The notes under the pieces: generated by a model
Seen by the model: only the letters and a program-made list of their open reading frames with translations
Databases searched by the model: none
What the model was told of the DNA's origin: nothing
Source of the DNA: Limnanthes douglasii subsp. nivea
Taxonomy: Eukaryota; Streptophyta; Magnoliopsida; Brassicales; Limnanthaceae
Length of the DNA: 64,000 nucleotides
Direction of reading: 5' to 3'
NCBI GenBank assembly: GCA_036936605.1
Contig: JAUPFV010000001.1
Coordinates: 215,231,530-215,295,529 of the forward strand
Program-made: the position numbers and the translations under genes
Shown: piece by piece, positions 23,473 to 34,149 of the stretch
How positions within the stretch are numbered: position 1 is the stretch's first letter
How the letters are laid out: every line of letters starts with the position of its first letter

Positions 23473-23572
23473 CACAAAACAAAACATATTCGGTCATCAG
23501 AACTTCCATCTTCCTCGAAGTCAGCGTTATTCCTTTCGACTATTTTATTCTCTTTGTCATTTCCATCTGGAA
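23473..23572 (+). repeat. 100-bp repeat at duplication breakpoint
   Basis: The segment from CACAAAACAAAAC to ATCTGGAA is repeated at 24537-24636 with roughly 85% identity. It begins about 10 bp after the end of duplication copy 2. The second copy ends where element 1 begins. A CT-rich portion resembles the leader before the antisense ORF of element 3 (61245-61275). Confidence 0.7.
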
Positions 23573-23613
23573 TACACGATGGATACTATGTTGGACATCA
23601 AAGAAGTTTAATA

Positions 23614-23862
23614 CTCCATATGTCTCATAATAAGATACGTTTGATGTTGTTTCACCAATATTAAGGAAAACAATAATTGCTTTGAAAAAATAAACAAAAA
23701 TAAATTTGATTGGTGGGATGAAAAGTTTGTGCAGTCAATAAAAAATATTATTGGTGGGAAGTGTAAGAGATGTAATTAATACTGCCTTAAAAAAAGAGAA
23801 CGACTATTAATATGAGACAAAATATCTCTCCTAAAACGTCTAACATTATGAGACGGAGTGAG
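23614..23862. mobile_element. Stowaway-like MITE
   Basis: This 249-bp AT-rich element is flanked by TA dinucleotides (23612-23613 and 23863-23864). The left end CTCCATATGTCTCATAAT and the reverse complement of the right end CTCACTCCGTCTCATAAT match well, and both resemble the CTCCCTCCGT terminus of plant Tc1/Mariner-type Stowaway MITEs. It has no coding capacity. Confidence 0.75.
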
Positions 23863-23866
23863 TAAT

Positions 23867-24536
23867 CTATTTCGCATGTGTCGGTGAGTCTTCAGATGGG
23901 TGGCTCCAAAATGATTCATTAGTTGACCTGTTTTTCCAAGAGTATTCCTTGACTATGTTGCCCTTGAATGATTTGGAATCTAACAGATTGAGATATTCCA
24001 TGTAATAATCATTGGATAAATCTTTATTGTATGATTCTTGCAACGATAAATCCAACAAAAACTATTTAATCGGATGAGTTTTAAAAGATATACTATTCAT
24101 CAAGAAACCAATAATATTTTTCATTATTTATAAATTGATATTTTAATTTTTTATGTGTCAAATGAAAATTCGCCATAAATATTCAAAAATCAAAGTAAGA
24201 TGAAAAGAAAAAAATATATTAATATCATTACACCTTAAATATTTTAAAATAATATTTTTTAAACCAACATCCATAACACAAAATAATTAAATATACACCT
24301 AAGCAATTATTTTTCAAAATTTCAAAAAACATAAAATAAAAACAAAATAAAAATACAACATGAAATAGTTTCATTTTATTATGGAAAGTTTAATGTATAC
24401 CTTACATTACATCTGTAGGTATAAGTAAATATGTATAGAGTTGTTTAACATAGTCTCCGCGGTCATTAAGTACAAATATGCATTAAATCTAAAACAAAAG
24501 AACAAGAAAAAATAGATTGTTCAAAAACCACAAAGA
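23867..24536. other. AT-rich spacer with short minus-strand ORF
   Basis: A 63-codon minus-strand ORF (23867-24058) has balanced composition (for example LLDSKSFKGNIVKEYSW) and may be an exon-sized gene remnant. I recognise no family. The remainder to 24536 is AT-rich with nothing supportable. Confidence 0.3.
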
Positions 24537-24636
24537 CACAAAACAAAATATCTTCGGTCATCAGAACTTCCATCTTCCTCGAAGTCCCCGCTATTTCTTT
24601 CAACTATTTTCTTCTCTTCATCATTTTCATCTGGAA
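24537..24636 (+). repeat. 100-bp repeat abutting truncated element 1
   Basis: This is the second copy of 23473-23572. It ends directly where homology to the antisense ORF of the Gypsy elements begins (about 24639). It may be a rearranged piece of the antisense leader or an unrelated sequence at the deletion junction. Confidence 0.65.
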
Positions 24637-24638
24637 CC

Positions 24639-27536
24639 TCAAAAGCACAGAAAGTTGACAGGGAAAAGTGCATTGCAGCAGGCTTACCTACTTTTCACAT
24701 CGACAAACCAGCAACCTCAACTACAGAGCCTGACCAGGGATCATCCTCTACAAAAAGTGTCAGACCGAAAAGATTGTTTCAAACCAGCCTTTCCCCTATT
24801 GTCTCAGGTTCATCGGTTCAAGAGTCAGAACCTACTGTTGAACCAGGTTTAACAGCTACTAGTTTTAAAATACCTTCTCCATTCTTAGCCATGGGGTCAG
24901 ATGCTGATACTTCTCCCAACAAACTGGTTGATCGAAGAAAAGGCCGGCTGGTCAAAGGGCAGGCTTCCAAAGGCACCCCTTCGAAATCAGGCGCCAAGGA
25001 TAGCAGTACAGGGTCAGAAGCACCCATAAAAGTACCCAAAGACAGGCTGTCCGGTCCGGAGGCTACTGGCTCAAGCCCCCGAAGAGAAACCTCCACATCA
25101 TAGCCCCAGCCGGAGGCTAGAGTCCAGGAGAGTACTGAAGCTCATCAGTCCGGAGGTCAGGCTGAACCAACTCCAAACCTCTCCCTCACAAAGACAACTG
25201 AAAACCCTTCCTCAATAATGGAGGAAATAATGGAGGACTCTATCGAAGAGGCTCCATTCGAGTCCGAACCCTCCGGGTAGACCAGTGATGCTGCTGCTGC
25301 CAAAAAGGATAAGGGCAAAGAAAAATTGTGCCTTAGGCACCCAGATCTGCCAGAGGTCCTCGAAGGAAAAGTTGGACCTTGTTTTCATAAGGTCAGTATT
25401 AAATATATTCTCGTTTTAGAAAAAATCAACTATGCTTTCATCCATATAGCCGAGTTGGGCCGGATGCATACGAAGTGGGGGATTCCGGAGAACGTGAAGA
25501 TAAGAATCCCCATAGACCCCGAAACCTCAATGGACTGCAGACTCAGTGAAATAGTTATTTTCACTGAGCTTTTAACTCGGGTTTAAGGTTCCCCTTGGAT
25601 CCGGAAATAGTTAGGTATTTCCACCTCGTCAAGCTCTGCCCTAGTCAACTAAGCCCCAACGCCTGTTACACACTTATGGCCTGCATCATGGCCTCCAGGC
25701 TCTCCGGAATTCCTTTACCAATGGAGGAATTCGCAGTTGTGGCCAGTCTCTGCAGAAACCACCACATTCCCTTCTATCACTTCAACAAGGTTGATAATTA
25801 TAAAGCAGTGGATGATCTACTTGAATCAGAGAGAAATTGGAGGACTCAATTCCTGTTCGTAAGCGGCACTTGGGAGAATGGGAGGAGAATCAAGGCTGGA
25901 GTCAACCCAAGTCTCCTCAACAGTAGATGGAGGAGTGATCGTAAGTGTCCTACCTTACATTTTTTCTTTTTACTTTTATCGAATTTGCCTAAACTGACTG
26001 GTCTTGTCTTTTGTCTTAACAGAACTGCCCAAAGACTTCAATGACTACCTAAAGTCCGGGCAGACCACTTGTACCAAGATCAACACTTGGGCTGCTGAAA
26101 AGTGGGGGAACCGGTTTCATGATGCTTTTACACGAGGAAATTTTGCAAGGTCTCACCTCTGGAACACCACTGGCCGGAGGGACTTGACCTGGGAAGAACT
26201 CACCACTCCCCCTCCTCCGGATGTAGTCCTCAAGAGAACGCATGCACCGGACGGGTCATTATACTTGCCAGGTCGGGCCAAGGCCCCGAGTAAAATGAAA
26301 GGCAAGAAGGGGAAGGGAAAGAAGGTTGCAGGTGAGGCTGACCCTGCCGAGGTGGAGGAGGTTGCTCCAACAAACCCAGAGGGGCCAGCCCCAAGCCAGA
26401 TTGATGCTGCTCTGCTAGAAGTGGTAGAGCATGAAAGTGCTAAGGAAGAGGTTCAATCCCCAAAACCCCCAAGGGTTCCTAAGAGAGACCGAAAACGGGG
26501 AGCATAAAGCAAGGACATGGAGGCTAAGAAGAAAAAGACCTCCAGGGGTGATGAACTTTCTCTCCGGCCTCCGGAGCCTCTCCCCCCTGTAGACCCTATA
26601 GATCCAACACGAGCAGAGGAGATCCCTGGTGACTTTCAAACCGACGAGGTTGGAGGAGGAGACCTTAGCATTGATGGTGTTGACATCACCGGGCTTGATG
26701 GACTTGGTGACTATTTTGCCAACCTCCCCATAGACGATTTTGCTGGGCCTTACCTCCCTCCGAGTACTTTGAACACCGTCACTTTTAATGGTAAGAATTT
26801 TACTATTTCAAGTGAAAGGGACATTATAGCTCACTTCATATTAAGTAATGTTCAGTCAGTGCTTGTTTTAGAGAAACAAGTTCGAAGTCAGGCAGATACT
26901 ATCAAAGATCTCAAATCTGACAAAGAGAGACTGTCCGATGATCTTCTTACTGTCACTCAACATGCTGACATTCTGAAGGGAGAAAACGAGGAGCTAAAGA
27001 AGATCCAAGAGGGGTGGATCACAAAGGTTGCCACTTCAGAAGACACTATCGAAGAGCTCTGGGAGAAGCTGTCCGGATTGGAGAAAGATCTCACCTCTTC
27101 GAAAGAGGAGGCAAAGGCCAAGGAGCGAGTCATTCATAACTTGACAAATGACAAGATCGCGCTCGAGAACACAGTGTCCAAGGTTGCGGAGGAGAAAGCA
27201 TATCTGCTAAGGGAGCAAGAGGCCAAGATCGATGCTTATGCCAACAATGTAATAGACAGCCAAGAAGAAATGTATGCCAAGGTGAAGTCAGACATGGTCT
27301 TGTTTTTCCATGAAACGTTTACAAAGAGGAACCTGGGAGACTTATGGAGTTTTGTAGAGTATCCAGACCTTCCCTTCCATACAATGGCCGAAGGTGACAG
27401 GTTTGGTTTCTCCAGTGCATCCTCTTCTGACGATGAAGAGAACACCGAGGAGAGCCCAAATGAGGAGGAGGACGATCCTAAGAAGAAGAAGAAGAAGACA
27501 GATGAGGCTGAGCCATCTTCAAAGGCTCAGTCTTAG
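24639..27536 (+). pseudogene. Element 1 antisense ORF (Transposase_28-like plus coiled coil), broken
   Basis: This gene runs opposite to gag-pol. Exon 1 (to 25940) encodes a Ser/Pro/Lys-rich N-terminus, then a globular domain with LCLRHPDLPEVLEGKVGPCF and, after a frameshift near 25570, FPLDPEIVRYFHLVKLCPSQ and MACIMASRLSGIPLPMEEF. This resembles the plant Transposase_28 (putative gypsy-type transposon) family. After an 82-bp intron, exon 2 encodes a WNTTGRRDLTWEELTTPPPP segment, basic and acidic linkers and a long coiled coil (about 26860-27240), ending in a Lys/Glu-rich tail at a TAG. Breaks: TAG near 25093, TAG near 25278, a 1-base deletion near 25570 and TAA near 26505. The start is lost. 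The function is unknown. Confidence 0.8.
25941..26022 (+). other. Spliceosomal intron in element 1 antisense ORF
   Basis: GTAAGTG at the 5' end and a pyrimidine-rich TTGTCTTAACAG at the 3' end bound 82 bp. Removal joins the two reading frames in phase 1 (C + AA), linking the TAG-free frame before it to LPKDFNDYLK. The same position and phase hold in element 3, and the same position in element 2. Confidence 0.8.
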
Positions 27537-28036
27537 GATTTGAATTATCTTTTTATCTTTTATATTATCTGAACTAAAGTCCTTGGAAGGCCAAGGCATT
27601 TTTGTAATTGTGTCCGGTATTTGACCGGATAGATCTTTTGTTTTGTCTGACAATTTAAAAGTCCTTGGAAGGCCAAGGCACTTAAGTTATTTCAATGAAT
27701 ATCATTGTTCTGCACAACTCTTGCATCCTTTCATAGTTTGTTTTAATTTCGGTGGCTAGTGTTTAAATAGCCCTTAGTTATTTCATAAGCATTCTAAAGT
27801 GAGAGTGTTTAAATTATCCGATGACAAATGTTTAAGTAGTCATCATTCCTTTAATTCAATCCGGATGGTGTGACAAAAAACAAAGTAAGAACACTTCAAA
27901 TTTTTTGAAGAAGGCATCAAATTTTATTAAAAAGCCCGAACACCTCATTAAAACCTCCATGTGCCACCAGGGTAGGAAAGAGTATGCCCCCAAATATTTA
28001 CATGGATTTTTAAACAAGTAAATATTTACATAGCTT
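27537..28036. other. Convergent spacer with paired hairpins, element 1
   Basis: This spacer lies between the antisense ORF stop and the pol stop. CCTTGG-AAGG-CCAAGG hairpins lie at 27581-27596 and 27663-27678, each preceded by AAGT. Between them TCCGGT-ATTTG-ACCGGA forms a third hairpin (27613-27629). The remainder, facing pol, reads as the pol 3' untranslated region. Element 2 has the same paired hairpins. Confidence 0.75.
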
Positions 28037-29322
28037 CTATTCCAAGTACATCCGGAGATGCTCAATATTCCAAGGGTGATTTAAAATCCTTTCATCCTTG
28101 TCTTCTAGCCAATATGTTCCAGGTTTAAGCCTTTCAATGACCATATAAGGTCCTTCCCAAGTTGCGGCCAGTTTACCGAGCAGCTTCTCTTTAGTGTGTA
28201 AGAAGACTTTCCTCAACACCTTGTCCCCCGGCTGGAAATCTCTTCTTTTAACTCTAGAAGCAAACCTGATTCTCATCAAACCTTGATACTGTGCAGCTGT
28301 AAGGTGAGTCTTAACTCGTATTTCCTTAATTAGGTCAAGCTGACCTCTGATTGCCACTTCGTTAGCGTGTTCGGAGAAATTGCGAACCCGAAATGAAGGG
28401 AGAGTTGCTTCTATGGGAGCTATTGCATCCATCCCATAGAGCAAGGCAAAAGGTGACTCTTGTGTTGCAGCCCCAGGTGTAGTCCGGTAGGCCCACAAAA
28501 CCTCTTGTAAATAGCTAGGCCACTTCCCAGCAGCCCCTTCCAAATTCTTCTTTAAACCGGACAGTATAGTTCTGTTAGCCACTTCAACCTGACCATTCGC
28601 TTGTGGGTGGAAAGGTGAAGAGAAACAATGTTGTATACCTCTTGAGGCACAGAAACTCTCCATTTCCTTGTTGTCGAACTGTGGCCCATTGTCTGTCGTT
28701 ATCTTTTGTTGAACACCAAATCTGCCACAGATGTTGGATAAAATGAAGTTTATGACAGCTTTTGATGTTGTTCCTGCCAGGGGGTTGCTTCAATCCACTT
28801 CGAAAAGTAATCTATAGCAACAATTATAGTTTTGCGCCCTCCGGACGCCATAGGGAGAGGTCCCACTAAATCCAACCCCTATCGAGCAAAAGGTATAGGC
28901 TCAGAAATTGACTCGAAAGGGATGGCTGGGACATGAATTTCATTGCTATATCTCTGGCATGGATCACACCTTCTCACCAGCTCCTTAGCATCCTGCATTA
29001 TAGAGGGCCAATAATAGCCAGCCAGTAAAACTCTCCTTGTTAGAGCCCTGAATCCACAGTAAGCTGATCCCTCGCCATCATGCAATTCAAAGAGGACTAT
29101 TTGAGATTCATCAACTCCCAAACATCGCAAAAGAGGTTTAATGTAAGACGTTTTATACAGAACGTCTCTTAGTATGATAAAACCACGAGCCTTGTGCTTC
29201 ATTTTTCTTGCTAGTGATTTATCTGGAGGCAAGATACCATCGGAGGGATACTGCAGGAGAGGAAATCTCCAATCTTGAGGTTGTTTCATCTGTACATCGA
29301 AAATTTCTTCCTCTTTACCCAC
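28037..29322 (-). pseudogene. Element 1 integrase, broken
   Basis: This is a Gypsy integrase. The N-terminal HHCC zinc finger has ELHDGEGSAYCGFRALTRR and CDPCQRYSN. The DDE core has GLDLVGPLP, the TDNGPQF aspartate region and QANGQVEVANRTI with the catalytic glutamate. The C-terminal domain has FQPGDKVLRKVF and GPYMVIERLKPGTYWLED. Breaks: TAG at 28879 where element 2 has TGG, and a 1-base deletion near 28779. It is preceded in frame by the RNase H region and followed by the convergent spacer. Confidence 0.85.
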
Positions 29323-29328
29323 ATTAAG

Positions 29329-31323
29329 TTAAATGGAAGGGCTCTCCAGTACATGGATCCAAGGATATGACTCAGTGTATGCTATGGTTGCCAATGAATC
29401 TGCTAGTTCATTCTCTGCCCGGGGTATATGCTCATAAACAACGCTTTTGAACTTAAGTGCCTCATCTTTAAGAAGAAGTAAGTACTTCACTAGTTGCTCC
29501 TTTTTTGCCTTAGATTGACCTTGCGCATGGTGGATAAGAAGCTGGGAATCACTCATCAGCTTGACCCTTTTGGCCCCACAAATATAAGCTAACTTTAAAC
29601 CAGCTATAGTTGCTTCGTATTCGGACTCATTGTTGGAAGCCCTAAAAGCAAAACATATAGCCTGGTACATCTTGTCACCATATGGAGAAGTCAAGCACAC
29701 CTCTGCACCACATCCCATAGTACTTGATCCACCATCTGTCCGGACGAGCCAGACCTTTTTATCTTTCATCTCAGTAGTTCGCTCTGTATCCCTATCAGAG
29801 TGGAATTCTACTAAAACATCAGCCACAACTTGGGCTTTGATTGCTGTTCGATGAGCAAAATTAATATCGAAGTCCCCCAATTCCACTGACCATTTACTCA
29901 TTCTACTTGAAATGTCTACCTTTTGAAGGACATTCTTCAAGGGAAAAGATGTCCGGACGATAATAGGATGAGCCTGAAAATAAGGCCTTATCTTCCTTGC
30001 AGCAATTATCAAGGCTAATGCTAATTTTTCGAGCTCTAAATAGCGTTTTTCTGCATCTATCAAGCTCTTGCTGATGTAGTACACCGGATGGGGGTAATTA
30101 TCCACCTCTCTTACCAATACAGCACTGGTTGCACAACTTGAAACTACCAAGTATACGAAGAGTGTCTCTCCATCAACCGATTTAAATAAAGTTTTGGGGG
30201 AGGACAGATGTCTCTTAATCTCGTTGAAGGCCTCATTACATTGTGAAGTCAAGTCAAACCCCTTCGCTCCCTTCAAAGTTTGAAAAAACAGGACACATCT
30301 TTCCGAAGACCTTGAGATGAATCGATTTAAAGCAGCCAACCTCCCAGTCAATCGTTGTACATCTTTAACATTCCGAGGAGGCTCCATTTTGAATAAAGCA
30401 TTAAGTTGGTCCGGATCGGGTTGTATCCTTTGCTCACTTATTATATAACCTAGGAATTTCCCGGACTGCACTCCGAACACACACTTTTCTGGATTTAGCT
30501 TTAAATTCACTTTTACTAAGTTAGCAAAAGTTTCTTGGAGGTCTGCCAAGTGTAATTGTTCATCCACACTTTTCACCATCATGTCATCAATGTATACTTC
30601 CATATTTCTTCCAATTTGATCAGCAAAGGCTTTGTTCACCAATTTCTGATAAGTAGCCCCAGCATTTTTCAATCCAAATTGCATCACCTTGTAGCAATGA
30701 AGACCCCTGTTAGTGACAAACGTGGTATGCTTCTGATCCTTCGGATCTACTTGAATCTGATTGTACCCGGAGAAATCATCCATAAAGGATAGTAGCTTAT
30801 TTCCAGAAGTGGAATCTACCAGTTGATCAATCCGGGGGACTGGATATAAATATTTTGGGCAAGCCCTATTGAGATCTGTGAAGTCAATACACATTCGCCA
30901 CTTGCCATTTTTCTTTTTCACCAAGACCGGATTGGCAGTCCACAAAGGATACTGAGACTCCTTTATATGCCCCATTTTTGTGAGCCTGTCAACTTCTTGA
31001 ACAATAACATCAGCCTTTTCCTTGGAAAAAGCCCTTCTCTTTTATACCACAGGTGTTATGTCCCTCCGAATGGATAGGTGATGTGATATAATATCTGCTG
31101 GAACCCCTGTAACATCAGCGTTGCACCAAGCAAACACATGCTGATGGTCTTTCAGAAACTTCAACATCTTAATCTTCAGTTCGGATGGCATTTTGGACCC
31201 TATCTTAACACTTTTTCCTTCTTCCAAAGAGTGTGTTTCAACTTCTTCAACCGGTATCAACACTCCAGTGGTCTCTCTGGGCTCATCAATTTCACCCTCA
31301 CCCCCAGAAAGCCCCTCAAACTG
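29329..31323 (-). pseudogene. Element 1 reverse transcriptase and two RNase H domains, broken
   Basis: The RT domain begins after the protease/RT stop. It has KVWRM-type motifs (WRMCIDFTDLNRACP), a MDDFSGYNQI motif where element 2 has the usual MDAFSGYNQI, and the YIDDMMVKS active site. A Gypsy RNase H follows (LALIIAARKIRPYF...). A second, archaeal-type RNase H (RTDGGSS, NNESEYEATIAGLKLA, SDSQLL, NELADSLA) supplies the DEDD residues. Breaks: TAA at 31042 and at 29329, both where element 2 has CAA. A second RNase H copy is characteristic of Tat elements. Confidence 0.88.
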
Positions 31324-32088
31324 CTATTCTTCATTGATATGAACTGCCCCCAACGTCCGTGGAGCCAGTGTTGTAGCATAACACTCTCTTGCAATCTTTT
31401 GACTACTTTGGACAACTCCCACTTGTCCTTGAACAGTATATTTCAAACATTGGTGGACTGTCGAGGCCACTGCATGCATCCTAGAGAGCCAAGACCTCCC
31501 TAAAATAGCATTATGACAAGTGGGACAATCCACCACAATAAAAAGTATCCTCACCATCTTCTTGAAAGGGCCCTTGCCCAACAAAACTTCATCTTCGAAC
31601 TCCCCGATCACATCTGCTGAGCTTCCAGTGAAACCCACAATTGATCTGTCTGAACGCTGAATTACGGCTGAATTTTTCATCTTTTTGTAAGTGGTTAAGA
31701 AGAGGATATTGTCTGAACTTCCAGTATCCACCAAGATTCGTCTTATGTCATTGCCCCCAATGGATGCTCCTATGACAACAGCATCTTCATGAGGGCCAGC
31801 TATATCTCTTAAGTCATCTTCATCGAAAACAATGAAGTGAAATGTAATTTGTGATTGATAGGAAGTCATGCCTCCTTCTAGCTGGGTGGCTAAAGTATGA
31901 ACGTGCCTCTTCCTTGAAGAAGCAGTAGGAGTTGGCATAGTATCCCCTCCGAAAATTGTAAGTGACTCAAAAACCTTAATAAGCCCGGAGACCGTTTTAC
32001 AACGTTCCTCAATGGCACCCACTCTATTTCGAGTTGGATCGGGATCCAAGTATTCTGATTTTATATCAAATCTTTCGATTATAACCAC
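31324..32088 (-). pseudogene. Element 1 aspartic protease region
   Basis: This encodes a retropepsin-type protease with LVDTGSSDNILF (active site DTG), GFTGSSADVIG and NAILGRSWLSRMHA. The reading frame is open from the gag deletion to a TAG at 31324-31326. That TAG (context GAA TAG CAG TTT) is in frame with the downstream RT and is shared by the other pol copies, so it may be programmed rather than a lesion. Confidence 0.85.
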
Positions 32089-32148
32089 AGCTCCCTCCGG
32101 AGCAGCACTGCTCGGACCAACCCGATGAGTATTATCAAGCCTAATACC

Positions 32149-33810
32149 TCATCTTTCAATCAAGTTCTGAACTTCTTGTTTCAAGGCTATACAATCGTCA
32201 GTGGTATGGCTAGTATCATTATGGTACTGGCAGAAAGAGTTGTTACGATGTTCCCTAAGAGATTGTAGTGTGGTCGGCCTTCTATAGTGCACTTCTTCAT
32301 TTGTTTTATCGTAAATGGTGGCCACACTTTCTTTTAATTCTGCAAACCACTCCGGTTGAACCCAAGGCCCTCTCTTATTTCTAGATTGTTGACTCTGGGC
32401 AGGTGCAGCTGGCTGAGATTGAGCTTTAGCCCTGTTATGCCCCTGTCCGGTCTCCCTTGCCTTGTTCCCGGACTGATTTTGGTTGGGGTTTGGTGCAACC
32501 GGGGCAGACCTCACCTGCATGTGCACCCTAGTTTTCTTTGTTTCATCAACATTGATTTGCTTTCCGACTTGATTCAGCAAACCTCCCCAAGTCATGGCTT
32601 TCTTTCTGGTTACTGAATCAGCCAAATTTCCAGGGTTTAAGCCCTGCCTCAAGGATGCTATTGCTACTTGCTCGAAGCAATCAGCCAACCCATTTTTGGT
32701 GTTTACAAAACGACTTATGTATTCTTTCAATGATTCGTTTGGTTCTTGGGAACAATGGATTATTGTGTCCCCATTGCCCTTCAACTCTTTACTCCCAACA
32801 AACTGCCTTCGAAAGGCCACCCAAAAGGTATCAAAATTCTTGATGCAGCCTTGAGGTAGGCTGTTGTACCACTTTAGAGCACTCCTCGTAAAGGATTGGG
32901 AGAATGCTCTACATAGTAACTTGTCGTCATCATCAAAATTCATCATGAAGTTTTTAAATTTCTCCAAGTGGTTGTCCGGATCAGTACTGTTATCGTATTT
33001 CTCCATTTTAGTGCTATCGAACCTCTTAGGAAGGTTTCCGGACAGAATCTTGGAATACAATGGAGATTGTCTCCAATTCCGGCCACGACTGAACACAATA
33101 TCCTCATTGGGAGTTGCAAAGATAATTGGTGCATCATGGAAGGCAAAAGGATCCATCAGCATCCGGTCTACATGCCTCCGGCTGTGAGATGATCCTTTTC
33201 ATATATTCTTCTTCAATTTCCCATGTCTATCCCTTTTTCTTGAATACTTTTTAATCAACTTTTGCTTCTTTTTGGATCGGCCCTCATCACTGCTGGAGGA
33301 CAAGGACTCTTCAACTCCATCCTCGTCCGAGGAGCTACCAGAAGTCTCTGAGTCTGAGTCAGAACTCTCCACTGGCTTAGACCGGTGAGACTTTTTGGAG
33401 CTAGCATGAGTCTTCTTGGTACTCACATGAGTCTTCGAAGGCTCATGCTCTCTAGGGTTTTCGGTATGATGAGCGACCGATGCTTTTGACTTCTCTTTCA
33501 TGCCCATCTTAGCCTTCTCCGCCCTTAGAGCTTCTATCTCGCCCTTTAATTTATCACGCTCCTCGATGGTATATTCATCATTTTCACCCACCACTTCAAG
33601 CAAAGCTGGTGGTACTTCCGGGGCGTCCGGATTCATTCGGACTGATTTTTCCAGTTGGTTTCGAATGTTTGATTCAGGCACCGTCGTGCTCCCACTGTGG
33701 TCGCCAATTTGGTGAGGTTTATTTTCGTCTGAGGGTAAGTTTGTAATTTTTGTTTGGATTTTTGTGGAAGTTTGTAAGTATTTAATGTTTGAGTAGAGAG
33801 TAGAGGGAGA
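32149..33810 (-). pseudogene. Element 1 gag, broken
   Basis: The N-terminal part is charged and Ser/Lys-rich, with an acidic SSDSDSETSGSSSDEDG patch. The Retrotrans_gag core follows, with MEKYDNSTDPDNHLEKFK, SALKWYNSLP and WVAFRRQFVGSKELKG. A zinc-finger-like CQYHNDTSHTTDDC near the end may bind nucleic acid. Breaks: TGA at 33199 where element 2 has GGA, and a deletion of about 13 codons at 32149 that creates a TGA before the protease. Gag packages the element RNA. Confidence 0.85.
33691..33706 (-). other. Element 1 primer binding site (tRNA-Arg)
   Basis: The minus strand reads TGGCGACCACAGTGGG three bases inside the LTR. It matches the complement of the 3' end of a plant tRNA-Arg (UCG type, from memory of that tRNA). 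Tat elements such as Ogre also use tRNA-Arg. Confidence 0.75.
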
Positions 33811-34149
33811 ATTAAGCAGCATGGTTGTATTTAATTTTCATTACCCTCATTTAATGTTGGTGGATGGGTATTTATACCCTTATATTTGGGCCTTATGGGC
33901 TTTTAGGTCATGTTTAATGGACCCGGGTCAAGTTTAAGGACCCATGAGCTCTTAGTAGGAGAGCAGGCAGCTTAGTCAAGAAGTGTTTAGGTTTTAAGTA
34001 CTTTAGTTCTTGTTCGAACAGTCCAATGGGTGAGGTGTTCGAACTGCCATGTCCGGTTAGGTAGTCTTTGTCCGAACTGCCATGTCCGGTTAGGTAGTCT
34101 TTGTCCGAACTGTCCCTGTCCGTAGTGGTAGCAGAAACCGGACTCATCA
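33710..34149 (-). repeat. Element 1 5' LTR
   Basis: This 440-bp LTR starts TGATGAGTCC in element orientation and ends CACCA, homologous to the 408-bp LTRs of element 2. It is longer because of an exact 33-bp tandem duplication at 34041-34073 and 34074-34106. A TATA box, TATAAATA on the minus strand (33869-33876), lies near the U3/R junction. U3 is dense in CGGACA and TTCGAACA motifs. Confidence 0.92.

Larger units (their letters stand above)
24639..34149 (-). mobile_element. Ty3/Gypsy Tat-lineage element 1, 3'-truncated
   Basis: In element orientation, from the right: a 440-bp 5' LTR, a tRNA-Arg primer site, gag, protease, RT, RNase H, second RNase H, integrase, a convergent spacer and an antisense ORF. 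Protease-RT-RNase H-integrase is the Gypsy order. The extra archaeal-type RNase H and the antisense ORF after integrase are hallmarks of the Tat lineage. The 3' LTR and the first codons of the antisense ORF are missing, so the element was truncated at about 24639. Several in-frame stops and frameshifts relative to element 2 make it nonautonomous. Confidence 0.93.

Noticed and set aside
33199..33822. An ATG inside the LTR of element 1 opens a frame that runs through the primer site into gag
   Set aside because: Elements 2 and 3 have AGG at the same place, so the ATG is private to this copy and gag probably starts further inside.
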